From NCBI GenBank assembly GCA_001769535.1, contig MEOH01000027.1:96553-160552 (forward strand): a stretch of DNA of 64,000 nucleotides, given 5' to 3'. Shown piece by piece: positions 9,325-17,944 of the stretch (the stretch's first letter is position 1; each line of letters opens with the position of its first letter). The position numbers and the translations under genes are program-made. The stretch is from Bacteroidetes bacterium GWF2_38_335 (GTDB taxonomy: Bacteria > Bacteroidota > Bacteroidia > Bacteroidales > GWF2-38-335). Below the pieces are notes generated by a model. The model saw only the letters and a program-made list of their open reading frames with translations, was not told the DNA's origin and made no database searches.

Positions 9325-9954
9325 ATGTTATACCTGTTAGCTTTTGCATTTGCCATCAGTCTTATTTACCTCAGCGTTGCCGAGAGGTTTCGCAATTACT
9401 CGCGGCTGATCGGTCTGCAAGGCTTTCTGGTTTTTGGCATTTCAATGGTACTGATCAAGGAGCTTAATTGGTTATCAGTAACGCTTATCTCAATTGAAAC
9501 ACTGGTTTTCAAAGCCATTGCAGTTCCCTATTTTTTATTCAGAATTATTAATAAGCTTAAAATTTATAAGGTGCACGAAAGAGCCCTTCCGGCTTTTTAT
9601 ATTCTTATGCTGACTATTGCCGGATTGATCCTGAGTATAATCACTGCCGACACCCTGGCCGGAGATAATGTGAACATCGTTCTGCTCACAGTTTCGTTTT
9701 TCTGCATGTATGTCGGAATTCTGATCATTATTACGCACAAACTGATTTTTTCACACATGATTGGTTTTCTGATTATCGAAAATGCCGTGTTCCTTTTCTC
9801 TATTGCAATCGGAAGTGAAATGCCAATGCTCATAAACATCGGCATCCTGCTTGATATTTTTGTTTCGGTACTTATTATTACCGTGCTTATTAACAGAATT
9901 GGCAGTCAGTTTACCGATCTGGGTGCCGAAAACTTAAGTAAACTTAAACATTAG
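9325..9954 (+). CDS. HyfE-like membrane subunit
   Basis: A 209-residue protein made almost entirely of hydrophobic segments (about six), matching the length and position of HyfE in hydrogenase-4-type operons. HyfE is related in part to NuoK (small antiporter-like subunit). A Glu in SVTLISIETLVFKA and another in MIGFLIIENAVFLF sit within membrane helices, as in NuoK/MrpC-like proteins. It starts one base after the previous stop. Assignment rests on context and topology more than on unique motifs. Confidence 0.8.
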   Translation: MLYLLAFAFAISLIYLSVAERFRNYSRLIGLQGFLVFGISMVLIKELNWLSVTLISIETLVFKAIAVPYFLFRIINKLKIYKVHERALPAFYILMLTIAGLILSIITADTLAGDNVNIVLLTVSFFCMYVGILIIITHKLIFSHMIGFLIIENAVFLFSIAIGSEMPMLINIGILLDIFVSVLIITVLINRIGSQFTDLGAENLSKLKH

Positions 9955-9957
9955 AAA

Positions 9958-11379
9958 ATGATTGCAGTATATTTTATCATAGCTTTTGTGCTGGCCGGAT
10001 TGGTTTACTTTGTAAAAAAGCAGACCACGGCAAAAGCCATGATAATATTATTTGCTTTTGTTCAGCTTTGCTTTACGGCTTATGGCTTTTATGCAACCGG
10101 AAAAACTGAATTGGACTATTTTACCTACGACTCACTGGGAATGATTTTCCTCTCCCTTTTATCGGTAATATTTTGCGCCTCCATATACCACGGATTCAGG
10201 TACTTCAGAACCCGCATCACGCCCAGATTCTACATTTATCATGCTGCGCTCATTATTCTTATTACTTCTATTTCGGCTGCTTATCTGGCCAATGACGTAA
10301 CAGTGGTATGGGTTTTAGTTGAAGCAACTACCCTGTCGGTTTCGGTGCTTATTTACCATGAAAAAACCCGTCAAGCCCTCGAGGCCACCTGGAAATACAT
10401 CTTCCTTTGCTCAGTGGGTATTGCCTTTGCTTATTTCGGAATTCTTTTCCTGGGCTTGTCCAGCAAGGGCGGCATTGAGGATTTTTCATTTGAAACCTTA
10501 TCCCTGCTTGCCCAAAATACCGACCCAATGTACCTCAAGGTGGCCTTTGTCTTTATGTTGATTGGCTACAGCACAAAAATGGAGCTTTTTCCCATGCATA
10601 CGGTTGGAATTGATGCCAATTCAGTTTCACCATCTCCGGTGGCGGCGCTTATTTCGACCGGACTGGTAAACCTTGGGTTTCTTGCTATTTTCAGGATTTA
10701 CATTGCCTTTTCTTCCTCTCCGATTTTCGGATGGATGAACAACATCCTCATACTTAGTGGAATTTTATCAATCGTTGTGGCAGCCGGCTACATGCTCAAA
10801 GCACAGCACAACAAACGCATGCTTGCTTACTCAACCCTCGAAAACATGGGTCTGGTTGCTATCGCAATTGGCCTGGGCGGTCAGGGTTATTATGCGGCCA
10901 TTTTGTTGCTGATCTTACATTCCCTGACAAAAGCCAGTTTATTTTTCCAGATTGGCCAGGTTTCCCGTGCTCTAAAAACTTTCCTTATCAGTGAAAGTGG
11001 CGAGTATATGAAAAGAAATCCGGCCGGAGCAGTGGTGCTGATTCTTGGTCTTTTTGCCATTCTTGCCATTCCGCCTTCAGGAATTTTCATTTCTGAATTT
11101 CTCATCATTAAAACAATGATTGCAAAGGAATACTGGGCAGTAATGATCATCACATTTTTATTGCTTTGCTGCGTCATTTACGCCATGAGCACAAGATTTA
11201 TGCATATACTTTTTTCAAAAGCAAAATATGAGGAAAAAAACTTCGCCGCTTCAAAAGTCAATGCGCGCGAATCAATCACACAATATATATTTTTAGCAGT
11301 GGTATTTTTTATCTGTTTTTATCAACCACAGTTTTTAAAGGACATTATAAATGACAGCATTGCTGTACTTTTAAAGTAA
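9958..11379 (+). CDS. HyfF-like antiporter-type membrane subunit
   Basis: A 473-residue NuoN/NuoM-like membrane protein with about fourteen hydrophobic segments. The family's proton-path residues are recognisable but in altered settings: VVWVLVEATTLSVSVL instead of the usual WE motif; YSTKMELFPMHTVGIDANS in place of KxGLxPLHTWLPDAH; and the later Lys in HNKRMLAYSTLENMG. C-terminal IPPSGIFISEFLII is typical. It starts 3 bases after the HyfE-like gene and is followed 5 bases later by the HyfG-like gene. Confidence 0.85.
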   Translation: MIAVYFIIAFVLAGLVYFVKKQTTAKAMIILFAFVQLCFTAYGFYATGKTELDYFTYDSLGMIFLSLLSVIFCASIYHGFRYFRTRITPRFYIYHAALIILITSISAAYLANDVTVVWVLVEATTLSVSVLIYHEKTRQALEATWKYIFLCSVGIAFAYFGILFLGLSSKGGIEDFSFETLSLLAQNTDPMYLKVAFVFMLIGYSTKMELFPMHTVGIDANSVSPSPVAALISTGLVNLGFLAIFRIYIAFSSSPIFGWMNNILILSGILSIVVAAGYMLKAQHNKRMLAYSTLENMGLVAIAIGLGGQGYYAAILLLILHSLTKASLFFQIGQVSRALKTFLISESGEYMKRNPAGAVVLILGLFAILAIPPSGIFISEFLIIKTMIAKEYWAVMIITFLLLCCVIYAMSTRFMHILFSKAKYEEKNFAASKVNARESITQYIFLAVVFFICFYQPQFLKDIINDSIAVLLK

Positions 11380-11384
11380 ATACA

Positions 11385-12884
11385 ATGAACGAGTCAAAAT
11401 ATATCAGCATTTTCAATTTTTCAAAATCTGTGAAGATTGATGAAATACCTGTACTGACTTATGATGACTTTTCATCTCAGGTAAAAGAATTGTTATCAGA
11501 TACAGCAAACCATTGCGTTAATTATTTTGCCTTCCCTTTTGAAAACCGCATGAAATTTATCTGCTGCATTGCCCGCGATTCACAAGGGGATATAACTGTT
11601 TTTTCACATGAACAGAAAAACGCCGGAACAGCATTGCCCTCACTGACAACTTCTCTCCCTCAAATGCATATTTTTGAACAGGAGATTTACGAAAACTTCG
11701 GCGTTGTATTCGAAGATCACCCCTGGATGAAACCTGTGCGTTTTCCCAATGGAAAAATGGATGATTACCCTTTTTACAAAATTGAGGGCGATGAACTTCA
11801 TGAAGTCGGGGTTGGTCCGGTGCATGCCGGAGTTATAGAACCAGGGCATTTCAGGTTCATCTGCAACGGCGAAAAAGTGCTGCATCTTGAAATACATTTG
11901 GGCTACCAACACCGGGGTATTGAAAAACTTTACATTGAAAACCGTTCCCCTGTATACCGGATGACCCTTTCTGAAAATATTGCCGGTGATACTGCCATTG
12001 GCCACGGTTGGGCTCATGCAGCAGTAATCGAATCACTTTCCGGAATAACCGTACACGAAAAACTTTTACTGGAAAGATTGATTTCACTGGAACTTGAGCG
12101 AATTGCCATTCATATTGGCGACACTTCGGCTCTTTGTACCGATGTTGCCTATCAGTTCGGTCAGGTTGTCAATGAAGCCCTGCGAACCACAATAATCAAT
12201 ACCACCCAGCTTTGGTGCGGCAACAGGTTTGGGAAAGGACTGATAAGGCCCGGTGGCACGCATTACCCCATGACAAATAATTTCATCAGCGCCATGCAAG
12301 AAACATTAAAAGATTCGGGCAACAGGTACACTACCATGGCCGACAGGATTTTCACCCTGCCAACAGTCCTTGCCCGTTTCGACGGAATTGGAACAGTGAC
12401 CAATAAACAAGTGACCGACATCGGGGCTGTTGGAATGGCGGCACGAATGGCCGGACTGGCAAGGGATATCCGGTTTTCACATCCGGCAACCGAAATTTCA
12501 TCCTCACCTTTCCCGGTTATTCAAAATACCGGTGATGTGCTCGCCCGGGGAATGATCAGAAACCTTGAGGTTAGGGAATCACTGAAAATGATTGCTGAAT
12601 GGGTTGAAATGCACCAGAAAATTTCTGGAGCATCTCCCAAACCCGATTTCAATTACAAAATGACTCCCGGATCTTTTGCAATTTCACTTGTGGAAGGATG
12701 GAGGGGCGAAATATGCCATTGTGCACTTACAGATAATGATGGAGAACTGATGCATTATAAAGTTAAAGATCCTTCGCTGCATAATTGGTTCGCCCTGGCT
12801 CTTGCAGTGAGAAACCAGGAAATATCAGATTTTCCTGTTTGCAACAAAAGCTTTAACCTCTCATATTGTGGCAACGATTTATAG
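11385..12884 (+). CDS. HyfG-like large subunit (NuoC-NuoD fusion) lacking Ni-binding cysteines
   Basis: A 499-residue fusion of a 30-kDa NuoC-like domain (to ~120; MHIFEQEIYENFGVVF) and a NiFe-hydrogenase-large-subunit/NuoD-like domain (VGPVHAGVIEPGHFRF, LGYQHRGIE). In active group 4 hydrogenases two CxxC pairs hold nickel. Here the first site reads ENIAGDTAIGH, with Ala200 and Thr203 at the Cys positions and His207 kept. The last residues read NLSYCGNDL, with Ser493 and Gly496 in place of DPCxxC; Cys495 is one position off. It therefore cannot build a normal NiFe site. This matches the energy-converting hydrogenase-related (Ehr) complexes. The alignment was done by eye. Confidence 0.85.
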   Translation: MNESKYISIFNFSKSVKIDEIPVLTYDDFSSQVKELLSDTANHCVNYFAFPFENRMKFICCIARDSQGDITVFSHEQKNAGTALPSLTTSLPQMHIFEQEIYENFGVVFEDHPWMKPVRFPNGKMDDYPFYKIEGDELHEVGVGPVHAGVIEPGHFRFICNGEKVLHLEIHLGYQHRGIEKLYIENRSPVYRMTLSENIAGDTAIGHGWAHAAVIESLSGITVHEKLLLERLISLELERIAIHIGDTSALCTDVAYQFGQVVNEALRTTIINTTQLWCGNRFGKGLIRPGGTHYPMTNNFISAMQETLKDSGNRYTTMADRIFTLPTVLARFDGIGTVTNKQVTDIGAVGMAARMAGLARDIRFSHPATEISSSPFPVIQNTGDVLARGMIRNLEVRESLKMIAEWVEMHQKISGASPKPDFNYKMTPGSFAISLVEGWRGEICHCALTDNDGELMHYKVKDPSLHNWFALALAVRNQEISDFPVCNKSFNLSYCGNDL

Positions 12885-12892
12885 ACAAAAAA

Positions 12893-13645
12893 ATGTTACA
12901 GGAATATAAAATATTACGCCAGCATGGCATTCAGTTTGTCCCCGACCTTAAAGGAGCAATCCTTACGGAACTTTTCAGGGGGCGACCTGAAATATCAGCT
13001 GATATAACTAAAGAAGAAATCAAACTCGTTTCAGAACTCTGTCCGGCCAAAGCATTTGAAACAGAACCTTTCGGATTGAATATGGGCAAGTGCATTTTTT
13101 GTAAGGAATGTCATTTTGCCTGTCCGTCCAAAATAAAATTTACCAACGATTACAAGATTGCCACCAACGATCCCGAACAACTTGTGGTAAAGCCCGGCGC
13201 AACAGCACCTGTGATTTTCAATGAGTCACTGGTCAGAAAAGAAATCAGAAAGCTTTTCAAAAACTCCTTAAAACTCAGGCAAGTCTCTGCAGCCGGCGAC
13301 AACTGCAATGAAATGGAGCTGAACGCCTCGGGAAACGTGAACTTTGACATGGGGCGTTATGGAATAGAATTTGTGGCTTCGCCCCGGCATGCCGACGGAG
13401 TTGTAATAACCGGACCCATTTCCAAAAATATGGCAAAAGCACTGGAAATCACTTATAAAGCAATTCCGGCTCCACGAATTGTTGTTCTGGTAGGCTCAGA
13501 TGCCATTTCAGGTGGTTTGTTTATTAACGGAGGCGTCTTAAACAGGGAATTTCTGATTAAGTATCCCGTGGATCTTTATGTTCCGGGTAACCCTGCCCAT
13601 CCGCTTACTTTTATTAATGGAATTTTTCAGTTAATCGGGAAATAG
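12893..13645 (+). CDS. HyfH-HyfI-like fused iron-sulfur/small subunit with missing cluster ligands
   Basis: A single protein joining a ferredoxin-like part (residues 1-~110) to a NuoB/HyfI-like small-subunit domain. I chose ATG at 12893, 8 bases after the preceding stop; an in-frame ATG at 12866 would overlap that gene. The ferredoxin part has one complete motif (Cys67, Cys70, Cys73, Cys77-Pro) plus a lone Cys50-Pro, enough for a single 4Fe-4S cluster instead of two. In the small-subunit domain only Cys138 of the proximal-cluster ligands remains: Met141, Asp203 (GSD for GSC) and Asn233 (PGNP for PGCP) replace the others. Last gene of the operon; its stop abuts the convergent gene. Confidence 0.82.
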   Translation: MLQEYKILRQHGIQFVPDLKGAILTELFRGRPEISADITKEEIKLVSELCPAKAFETEPFGLNMGKCIFCKECHFACPSKIKFTNDYKIATNDPEQLVVKPGATAPVIFNESLVRKEIRKLFKNSLKLRQVSAAGDNCNEMELNASGNVNFDMGRYGIEFVASPRHADGVVITGPISKNMAKALEITYKAIPAPRIVVLVGSDAISGGLFINGGVLNREFLIKYPVDLYVPGNPAHPLTFINGIFQLIGK

Positions 13646-14650
13646 CTATTCTGCAACCAACAAGTTACATCCCCTGATATCACTGGCTTCAAATCGTCCG
13701 AGCACCTCAAAACTGCCATCAGGATGTTTTTTCCCAAGGTCCTTAGTTTCAATAAAGGAACAAGAATTGATGTTGGCCAAATCAACAATATTTATGCCTC
13801 CGGTTTGGCCATCACTCAGAAAGGCAAACGGATCGCTTGTATCACGAATAAGAATTTTCATTGTTTCGGGACAAAAAAACCTGTTGTCTTTTTTGGAATA
13901 AGCCTGCGAGAGCAATTCAGTCATACCATATTCAGAATGGATTTCTTCAACTTTGAGATTTCTTTTCAGGATATCATACATTTCTTCCTTAGGCATCTCC
14001 CTTCGTTTCCCTTTCATACCACCGGTTTCCATAATTATCGTGAAAGGGGAATCTACATTGAAATTTTCAGCAAAATCAAGCAGGGCATAACTCACGCCAA
14101 ATAAAATATTTTTTTGTTTCTCTTTTTTTAGCGTTTGGATTTTGGAATGCAGCGCCTCATGATCATACAAATGGAACCCGCTCATTGGGTGACCTGATTC
14201 ACTTATAAGTTTTTCTACCATGTAAATCAGCGAGGAACCTTCCCTTTCCAGATATGAGGGCAGGAGGGCCAGTATGCAATAATCTTCTGGCTCACCGTAA
14301 AACATTCTGAAAGCACTGTAAAAACTTTTTTCGTAAAGTGAAATATTCGTAATAAAATGTCTGCTTCTTACCTGTCCGGTAGTCCCGCTGCTCAGAAAAA
14401 CCTGTTCCGGCTCACCATCTCCGGTGATAATTTTTTGCGTTTTAAAAAACTCAATAGGCAGAAAAGGTATTTCCACAATTTTTGAGACATTCTTCGGAGT
14501 TTTATTTACCAATTCTGCATACCGCCGGTACACCTGGTTGTTTTCAAACTGGTAATTAAAAATCCCCAGAGATAATCTTTCAAACTCCCCGGCAGTTTTA
14601 GTATTAAATATATTATCGGCAAAATCCTTCACAGAATACTTTTTTTGCAA
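13646..14650 (-). CDS. LuxE-like acyl-protein synthetase family protein
   Basis: A 334-residue member of the LuxE/acyl-protein synthetase family (ANL superfamily). Seen: the phosphate-loop-like FLSSGTTGQVRSRHF near residue 88; a METGGMKGKRR segment; and EYGMTELLSQAYS near 240, the adenylate-binding motif of ANL enzymes. LuxE activates fatty acids and transfers them to a Cys; in Bacteroidota, stand-alone members are usually annotated as acyl transferases without a proven substrate. No luxC or luxD neighbour is present. Its stop abuts the end of the convergent HyfHI-like gene with no bases between, so no separate terminator exists for either. Confidence 0.8.
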   Translation of the reverse strand: MQKKYSVKDFADNIFNTKTAGEFERLSLGIFNYQFENNQVYRRYAELVNKTPKNVSKIVEIPFLPIEFFKTQKIITGDGEPEQVFLSSGTTGQVRSRHFITNISLYEKSFYSAFRMFYGEPEDYCILALLPSYLEREGSSLIYMVEKLISESGHPMSGFHLYDHEALHSKIQTLKKEKQKNILFGVSYALLDFAENFNVDSPFTIIMETGGMKGKRREMPKEEMYDILKRNLKVEEIHSEYGMTELLSQAYSKKDNRFFCPETMKILIRDTSDPFAFLSDGQTGGINIVDLANINSCSFIETKDLGKKHPDGSFEVLGRFEASDIRGCNLLVAE

Positions 14651-14707
14651 ATTTACAATTATTACAAGTTATTTTCAGCGCCCCTGAACCTTAAACATAT
14701 TCTGCCG

Positions 14708-14750
14708 CTGTTTCAAGTTTGCAACTTGAAACGTTTTCAACCTGAAACAG
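14708..14750. repeat. Intergenic hairpin, TTTCAAGTT/AACTTGAAA, with nested outer arms
   Basis: A perfect 9-bp stem with a TGC loop (14711-14731) is nested with an alternative pairing of CTGTTTCA (14708-14715) and TGAAACAG (14743-14750). Located between the LuxE-like start and the end of the outer-membrane protein gene. It lacks a T-run on either strand, so it looks more like a dispersed repeat than a terminator. Confidence 0.5.
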
Positions 14751-14762
14751 TTCAGTAATTTC

Positions 14763-16568
14763 TCAAAACCTGTTCACATATCCAAAATGTATCTTGGCAT
14801 TTCTCAGGATAAATGGATTTCCCTGTTCCCTTCCAACAGCATAATTTATTGTAAAAATACCGGCTTTTGTTTCAAAATCGGCTCCTATTCCGAAACTCAG
14901 TGGATTATCTGTAAAATCCTCATCAATAGTTATTTTCTCAAGTTGTGCCACGTCTGAAAAGATATAAAAAGCAGAGTTCTTTTCAAAAACATACTTTAAT
15001 TCCCCTGAAAACACCACAAAACCCGAAGCATAAACAGACTCTTCATCAAATCCTCTGAGCGTTTTCAATCCGCCCAAACGGTAAATCTCATTTTCGAAAA
15101 GCTGGTTGTTAAACTTTTTCCCCGCAAGGGTGCGCAACCTAAAACTTGCTTTTTTTGCCAACGGAATATAAAGAGATGCATTAATATCTGCCTCGGTTTT
15201 ATTTGTTTTCAGATCGAGATTGTCATACAATTCGACCGGAATTGCAGAATTTTTTCTGATATTCTTTTTTCCCGTGCCGGCAGTTATTTCAATCTGGTAT
15301 CCCTTTAGCGGGTTATAAAAATAATCAAGGTTATCTGAGTAAAATGTGACTCCGGTAATTCCCGAATTATAATCCAGAACCGAAGGCAAAGCAGTGATGT
15401 TTTCCAAATGTCCGGTTGAAATAATAGAACTGCTTTCAGATTTATAAAACAAACTTATGTAATTCTTCCCCTTCATTTTCAGTCTGAGTCCGTAATTACT
15501 ACAAACCGTAAGATAAGTGGTGTCTTTTTTCAGCAGGTTGAGTCGGTAATTGACGCCAACCGGAAACTTATAAATGAATGGATAAATAAACTTAAGATCC
15601 AGGTTCTGGCTTTTGTTTTCAGGCTTTTGCCAGATAAACGAAATAGTTTCGCCCTGTTGAAAGGAATTAATCAGAAATAAGTTGGCTTCACCGGTTAGCA
15701 GAAGCTTTCCGGCAACCCGGTTATCAGGAAGAAATCCAATAATACCGCTTACCTGATTGGCTTTTGCATTATCAAGAAAAGTCAACACCTTTGCTTTTCC
15801 ATCCTTAAAAATGATTTCAACGGGTTTTGTTTCCTTCAGAAAAAGCAGCTCATCAATCCTGCTGCTCAGGTTCAGAACAGTTTTTTCATTATAGGGATCT
15901 CCCTTTTTTAAATCACAATATAATGATAAAAAAAGGGGTGAAATTTTTGCGTTTCCTTTAAGGATGAGACTGTCAAAAGAATAATATTCGTTTTTTGTAA
16001 TTTTTATCTCAGCTGAAATACCTTTTTGATCACCCGACAAATTTTCAACCTGCGCAGAAACAAAAGGATATCCGTTATTTTCAAAATAAATAATTGTTTC
16101 TTCAATGGCATTTTTCAAATCTTCGACAGAAAATGATTTGTTTTCAAGGCTGGCAATATCAGATAGTTTTGAAGGCAATGACCCTTCAGAAGAAACAACT
16201 GAGATTTTGCTCCAGCTATACCTTTCCCCTGCAATAACATCAACCGAATACGTAAAATTTGATTTGGAAACCTCACCCGCCGAAGCATTGATGAAACCCT
16301 CAAGGTTAAGCCGTAATAATGATTTTTTGACCTCCCTTTGAATGAAAACCGAATCGATGTTGCCCGAATAAAGGATTTTATTGTTCTTTCCGCAATCGGA
16401 ACAGGTAATTAAAAGACGGGTTCTTTCCTGAGAAAAGGAAAAAAAACTTAAAAAAACAAACAGTAATATATATAAGCCTTTGGTTTTAATTTTAAGTATT
16501 TGTTTTATATCTATAAGTAGCCAAAAAAATACGATTTTTAAAAAAACTGCATACAGCACAAATTGCAA
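14763..16568 (-). CDS. BamA/TamA-like outer-membrane protein (POTRA plus surface-antigen barrel)
   Basis: A 601-residue protein. After an export segment (KTKGLYILLFVFLSFFSFSQ at ~29-48) come POTRA-like modules (about 50-270; e.g. YSVDVIAGERYSWSKISVVS and IYFENNGYPFVSAQVEN), then a beta-barrel of the bacterial surface antigen family. Near the C-terminus are the expected YRLGGLKTLRGFDEES and a final GIFTINYAVGREQG strand. The family inserts or translocates proteins across the outer membrane. The first ~28 residues include an extra hydrophobic stretch; no nearer ATG is present, so the start at 16568 is uncertain. The next gene on the same strand lies 29 bases upstream. Confidence 0.8.
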   Translation of the reverse strand: MQFVLYAVFLKIVFFWLLIDIKQILKIKTKGLYILLFVFLSFFSFSQERTRLLITCSDCGKNNKILYSGNIDSVFIQREVKKSLLRLNLEGFINASAGEVSKSNFTYSVDVIAGERYSWSKISVVSSEGSLPSKLSDIASLENKSFSVEDLKNAIEETIIYFENNGYPFVSAQVENLSGDQKGISAEIKITKNEYYSFDSLILKGNAKISPLFLSLYCDLKKGDPYNEKTVLNLSSRIDELLFLKETKPVEIIFKDGKAKVLTFLDNAKANQVSGIIGFLPDNRVAGKLLLTGEANLFLINSFQQGETISFIWQKPENKSQNLDLKFIYPFIYKFPVGVNYRLNLLKKDTTYLTVCSNYGLRLKMKGKNYISLFYKSESSSIISTGHLENITALPSVLDYNSGITGVTFYSDNLDYFYNPLKGYQIEITAGTGKKNIRKNSAIPVELYDNLDLKTNKTEADINASLYIPLAKKASFRLRTLAGKKFNNQLFENEIYRLGGLKTLRGFDEESVYASGFVVFSGELKYVFEKNSAFYIFSDVAQLEKITIDEDFTDNPLSFGIGADFETKAGIFTINYAVGREQGNPFILRNAKIHFGYVNRF

Positions 16569-16597
16569 TTCACAAAATATATTTGTTTTTCGGATAA

Positions 16598-17344
16598 TTA
16601 CTCATTATTCATAAAACCCTGTTTTTCTATAGTTTCCATAAGAACTTTTGAAAAATGAATATTATTAATGCGTGTATATCTTTTTGAGGTAAAAATCTGA
16701 GCCAGATTTTCGGTTTTATTTTCAGCAATCAGTTTTTTTGTTTCTTCAAGCGATTCCTTCTCAAGATAAAGCGCATCAATTTTGTTTTTGTCAAAATCAT
16801 TGTACTTTTCAAAATGGACTACGGCTTCGGCAGGCAATCTGTCTGTGAGGCCCGGAGTTTCATCGGGGTAACCCATAACAACAGTGGTCACGGGCAGCAC
16901 ACCTTTGGGCAGGTTAAGCAATTCAATAATTTGCGGTGCATTATAGTTGGTCGTTCCCAGGTAGCAAATCCCAAGTCCATGTTTTTCAGCTGCAATGCAA
17001 ACATTCTGGGCAGCAATAACCGCATCAATTGTGGCAGTGTAAAGCCATAAAAAATTATCATAAGCGGGTTCGGCATTTCTGGCGTCACACCATTTGTTAA
17101 ATCGGTTAATATCAGCACAGAAAGTAAGAACGACCGGAGCCTGACGAACCATTTCCTGTTTAAAATGAAATTCCCAGAGCCGGTTTTTCAATTCCTGTTC
17201 AGTAGTAACGACAATACTGTACACCTGCATATTTCCTGTATTTGACGCCCTGATCCCGGCTTCCAGCACATTCCTTAAAACAGCATCTTCAATTTTATCA
17301 GACTTGTATTTTCTTATGCTTCTGTGTTTTAAAATTGTTTCCAT
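16598..17344 (-). CDS. Nitroreductase family FMN oxidoreductase (NfsA-like)
   Basis: A 248-residue member of the nitroreductase fold: N-terminal HRSIRKYKSDKI (FMN phosphate-binding Arg residues), GIRASNTGNMQVYSIVV, and ICYLGTTNYNAPQI plus LPVTTVVMGYPDE downstream. Family members use FMN and NAD(P)H to reduce nitro compounds, quinones or flavins; the C-terminal extension resembles NfsA-type proteins. The physiological substrate cannot be told. Probably transcribed together with the outer-membrane protein downstream. Confidence 0.85.
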   Translation of the reverse strand: METILKHRSIRKYKSDKIEDAVLRNVLEAGIRASNTGNMQVYSIVVTTEQELKNRLWEFHFKQEMVRQAPVVLTFCADINRFNKWCDARNAEPAYDNFLWLYTATIDAVIAAQNVCIAAEKHGLGICYLGTTNYNAPQIIELLNLPKGVLPVTTVVMGYPDETPGLTDRLPAEAVVHFEKYNDFDKNKIDALYLEKESLEETKKLIAENKTENLAQIFTSKRYTRINNIHFSKVLMETIEKQGFMNNE

Positions 17345-17690
17345 TTTTGAAAATTTTATGAGATTTAGAACGTAAAAATATTCAATATATTAGTATAAAA
17401 CAATCGGGTTGCCAAAACCACGGTCTTAAAGTATGGGCTGGTCAGACCTGACTCAGGCACGCAGGGACATTATGTCTGTACACTGTAACACAGTGTTTTA
17501 ACTGTTAAATTCAGTATAATATTGTAGGCATATCAGTATCTGATTGTAGGTATGAAAAGGTATTAAATAAAGGCTATAATCAAAAAAAAATGTTAAAGAG
17601 TTATATTTCTGATTAACTGACACTTAAATGATGTTCTGTTAATCCGATGTTAAAATTTTCAGAAATTACAAATAATAATTTGCAGGAATT

Positions 17691-17721
17691 TTTGCCATAA
17701 TCTGACAATAGCTTATATTTG
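17691..17721 (+). promoter_or_regulatory. Promoter of the small lipoprotein gene
   Basis: TTTG at 17691-17694 and TATATTTG at 17714-17721, separated by 19 bases, match the Bacteroidota -33/-7 consensus. They lie 29 bases before the ATG at 17751. The rest of the gap 17345-17690 holds only a small hairpin (ACACTGT/ACAGTGT, 17480-17496). Confidence 0.65.
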
Positions 17722-17750
17722 TCCAACTAAATTATACTAATTCCTGAATT

Positions 17751-17882
17751 ATGAAACGATTATTTGTTGTATTAGCTGTTGTAATCTTTGTTTCAATAGG
17801 TCTTTCTTCATGCAAAAGCCATGAGAAATGCCCGGCTTACGGACAGGCTACTGAAGAACAGACTGACAACGACAGAGCTTAA
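17751..17882 (+). CDS. Small lipoprotein (43 aa)
   Basis: A 43-residue frame with a basic start (MKRLFVVLAV), a hydrophobic run and the lipobox LSSC with Cys21, followed by KSHEKCPAYG and an acidic tail. A consensus promoter precedes it and a strong hairpin terminator follows 15 bases after the stop, so it is a self-contained transcription unit. Very short lipoproteins with a C-P-A-Y-G core occur in Bacteroidota, but I know of no assigned function. The mature part is only ~23 residues. Confidence 0.7.
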   Translation: MKRLFVVLAVVIFVSIGLSSCKSHEKCPAYGQATEEQTDNDRA

Positions 17883-17897
17883 TTAAAAAATTAAATA

Positions 17898-17923
17898 ATA
17901 AATTGTGTCAAAACACAATTTAT
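17898..17923 (+). terminator. Hairpin terminator of the small lipoprotein gene
   Basis: ATAAATTGTGT and its exact complement form an 11-bp stem around CAAA, followed by ATTTTAAAATTT. It immediately follows the 43-residue lipoprotein gene. Confidence 0.6.
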
Positions 17924-17944
17924 ATTTTAAAATTTCGTATAAAG

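Noticed and set aside
11385-13645. Annotating the large and small subunits as an active NiFe hydrogenase or formate hydrogenlyase
   Set aside because: All four Ni ligands and most proximal-cluster ligands are replaced; the family match alone does not support hydrogenase activity.
16568-17344. Nitroreductase and BamA/TamA-like protein forming one functional unit
   Set aside because: They are close on one strand, but no functional link is known; co-transcription alone is not enough.
17480-17496. ACACTGT/ACAGTGT hairpin as a terminator or RNA gene
   Set aside because: No upstream plus-strand gene and only four T residues follow; left as a minor feature of the gap.
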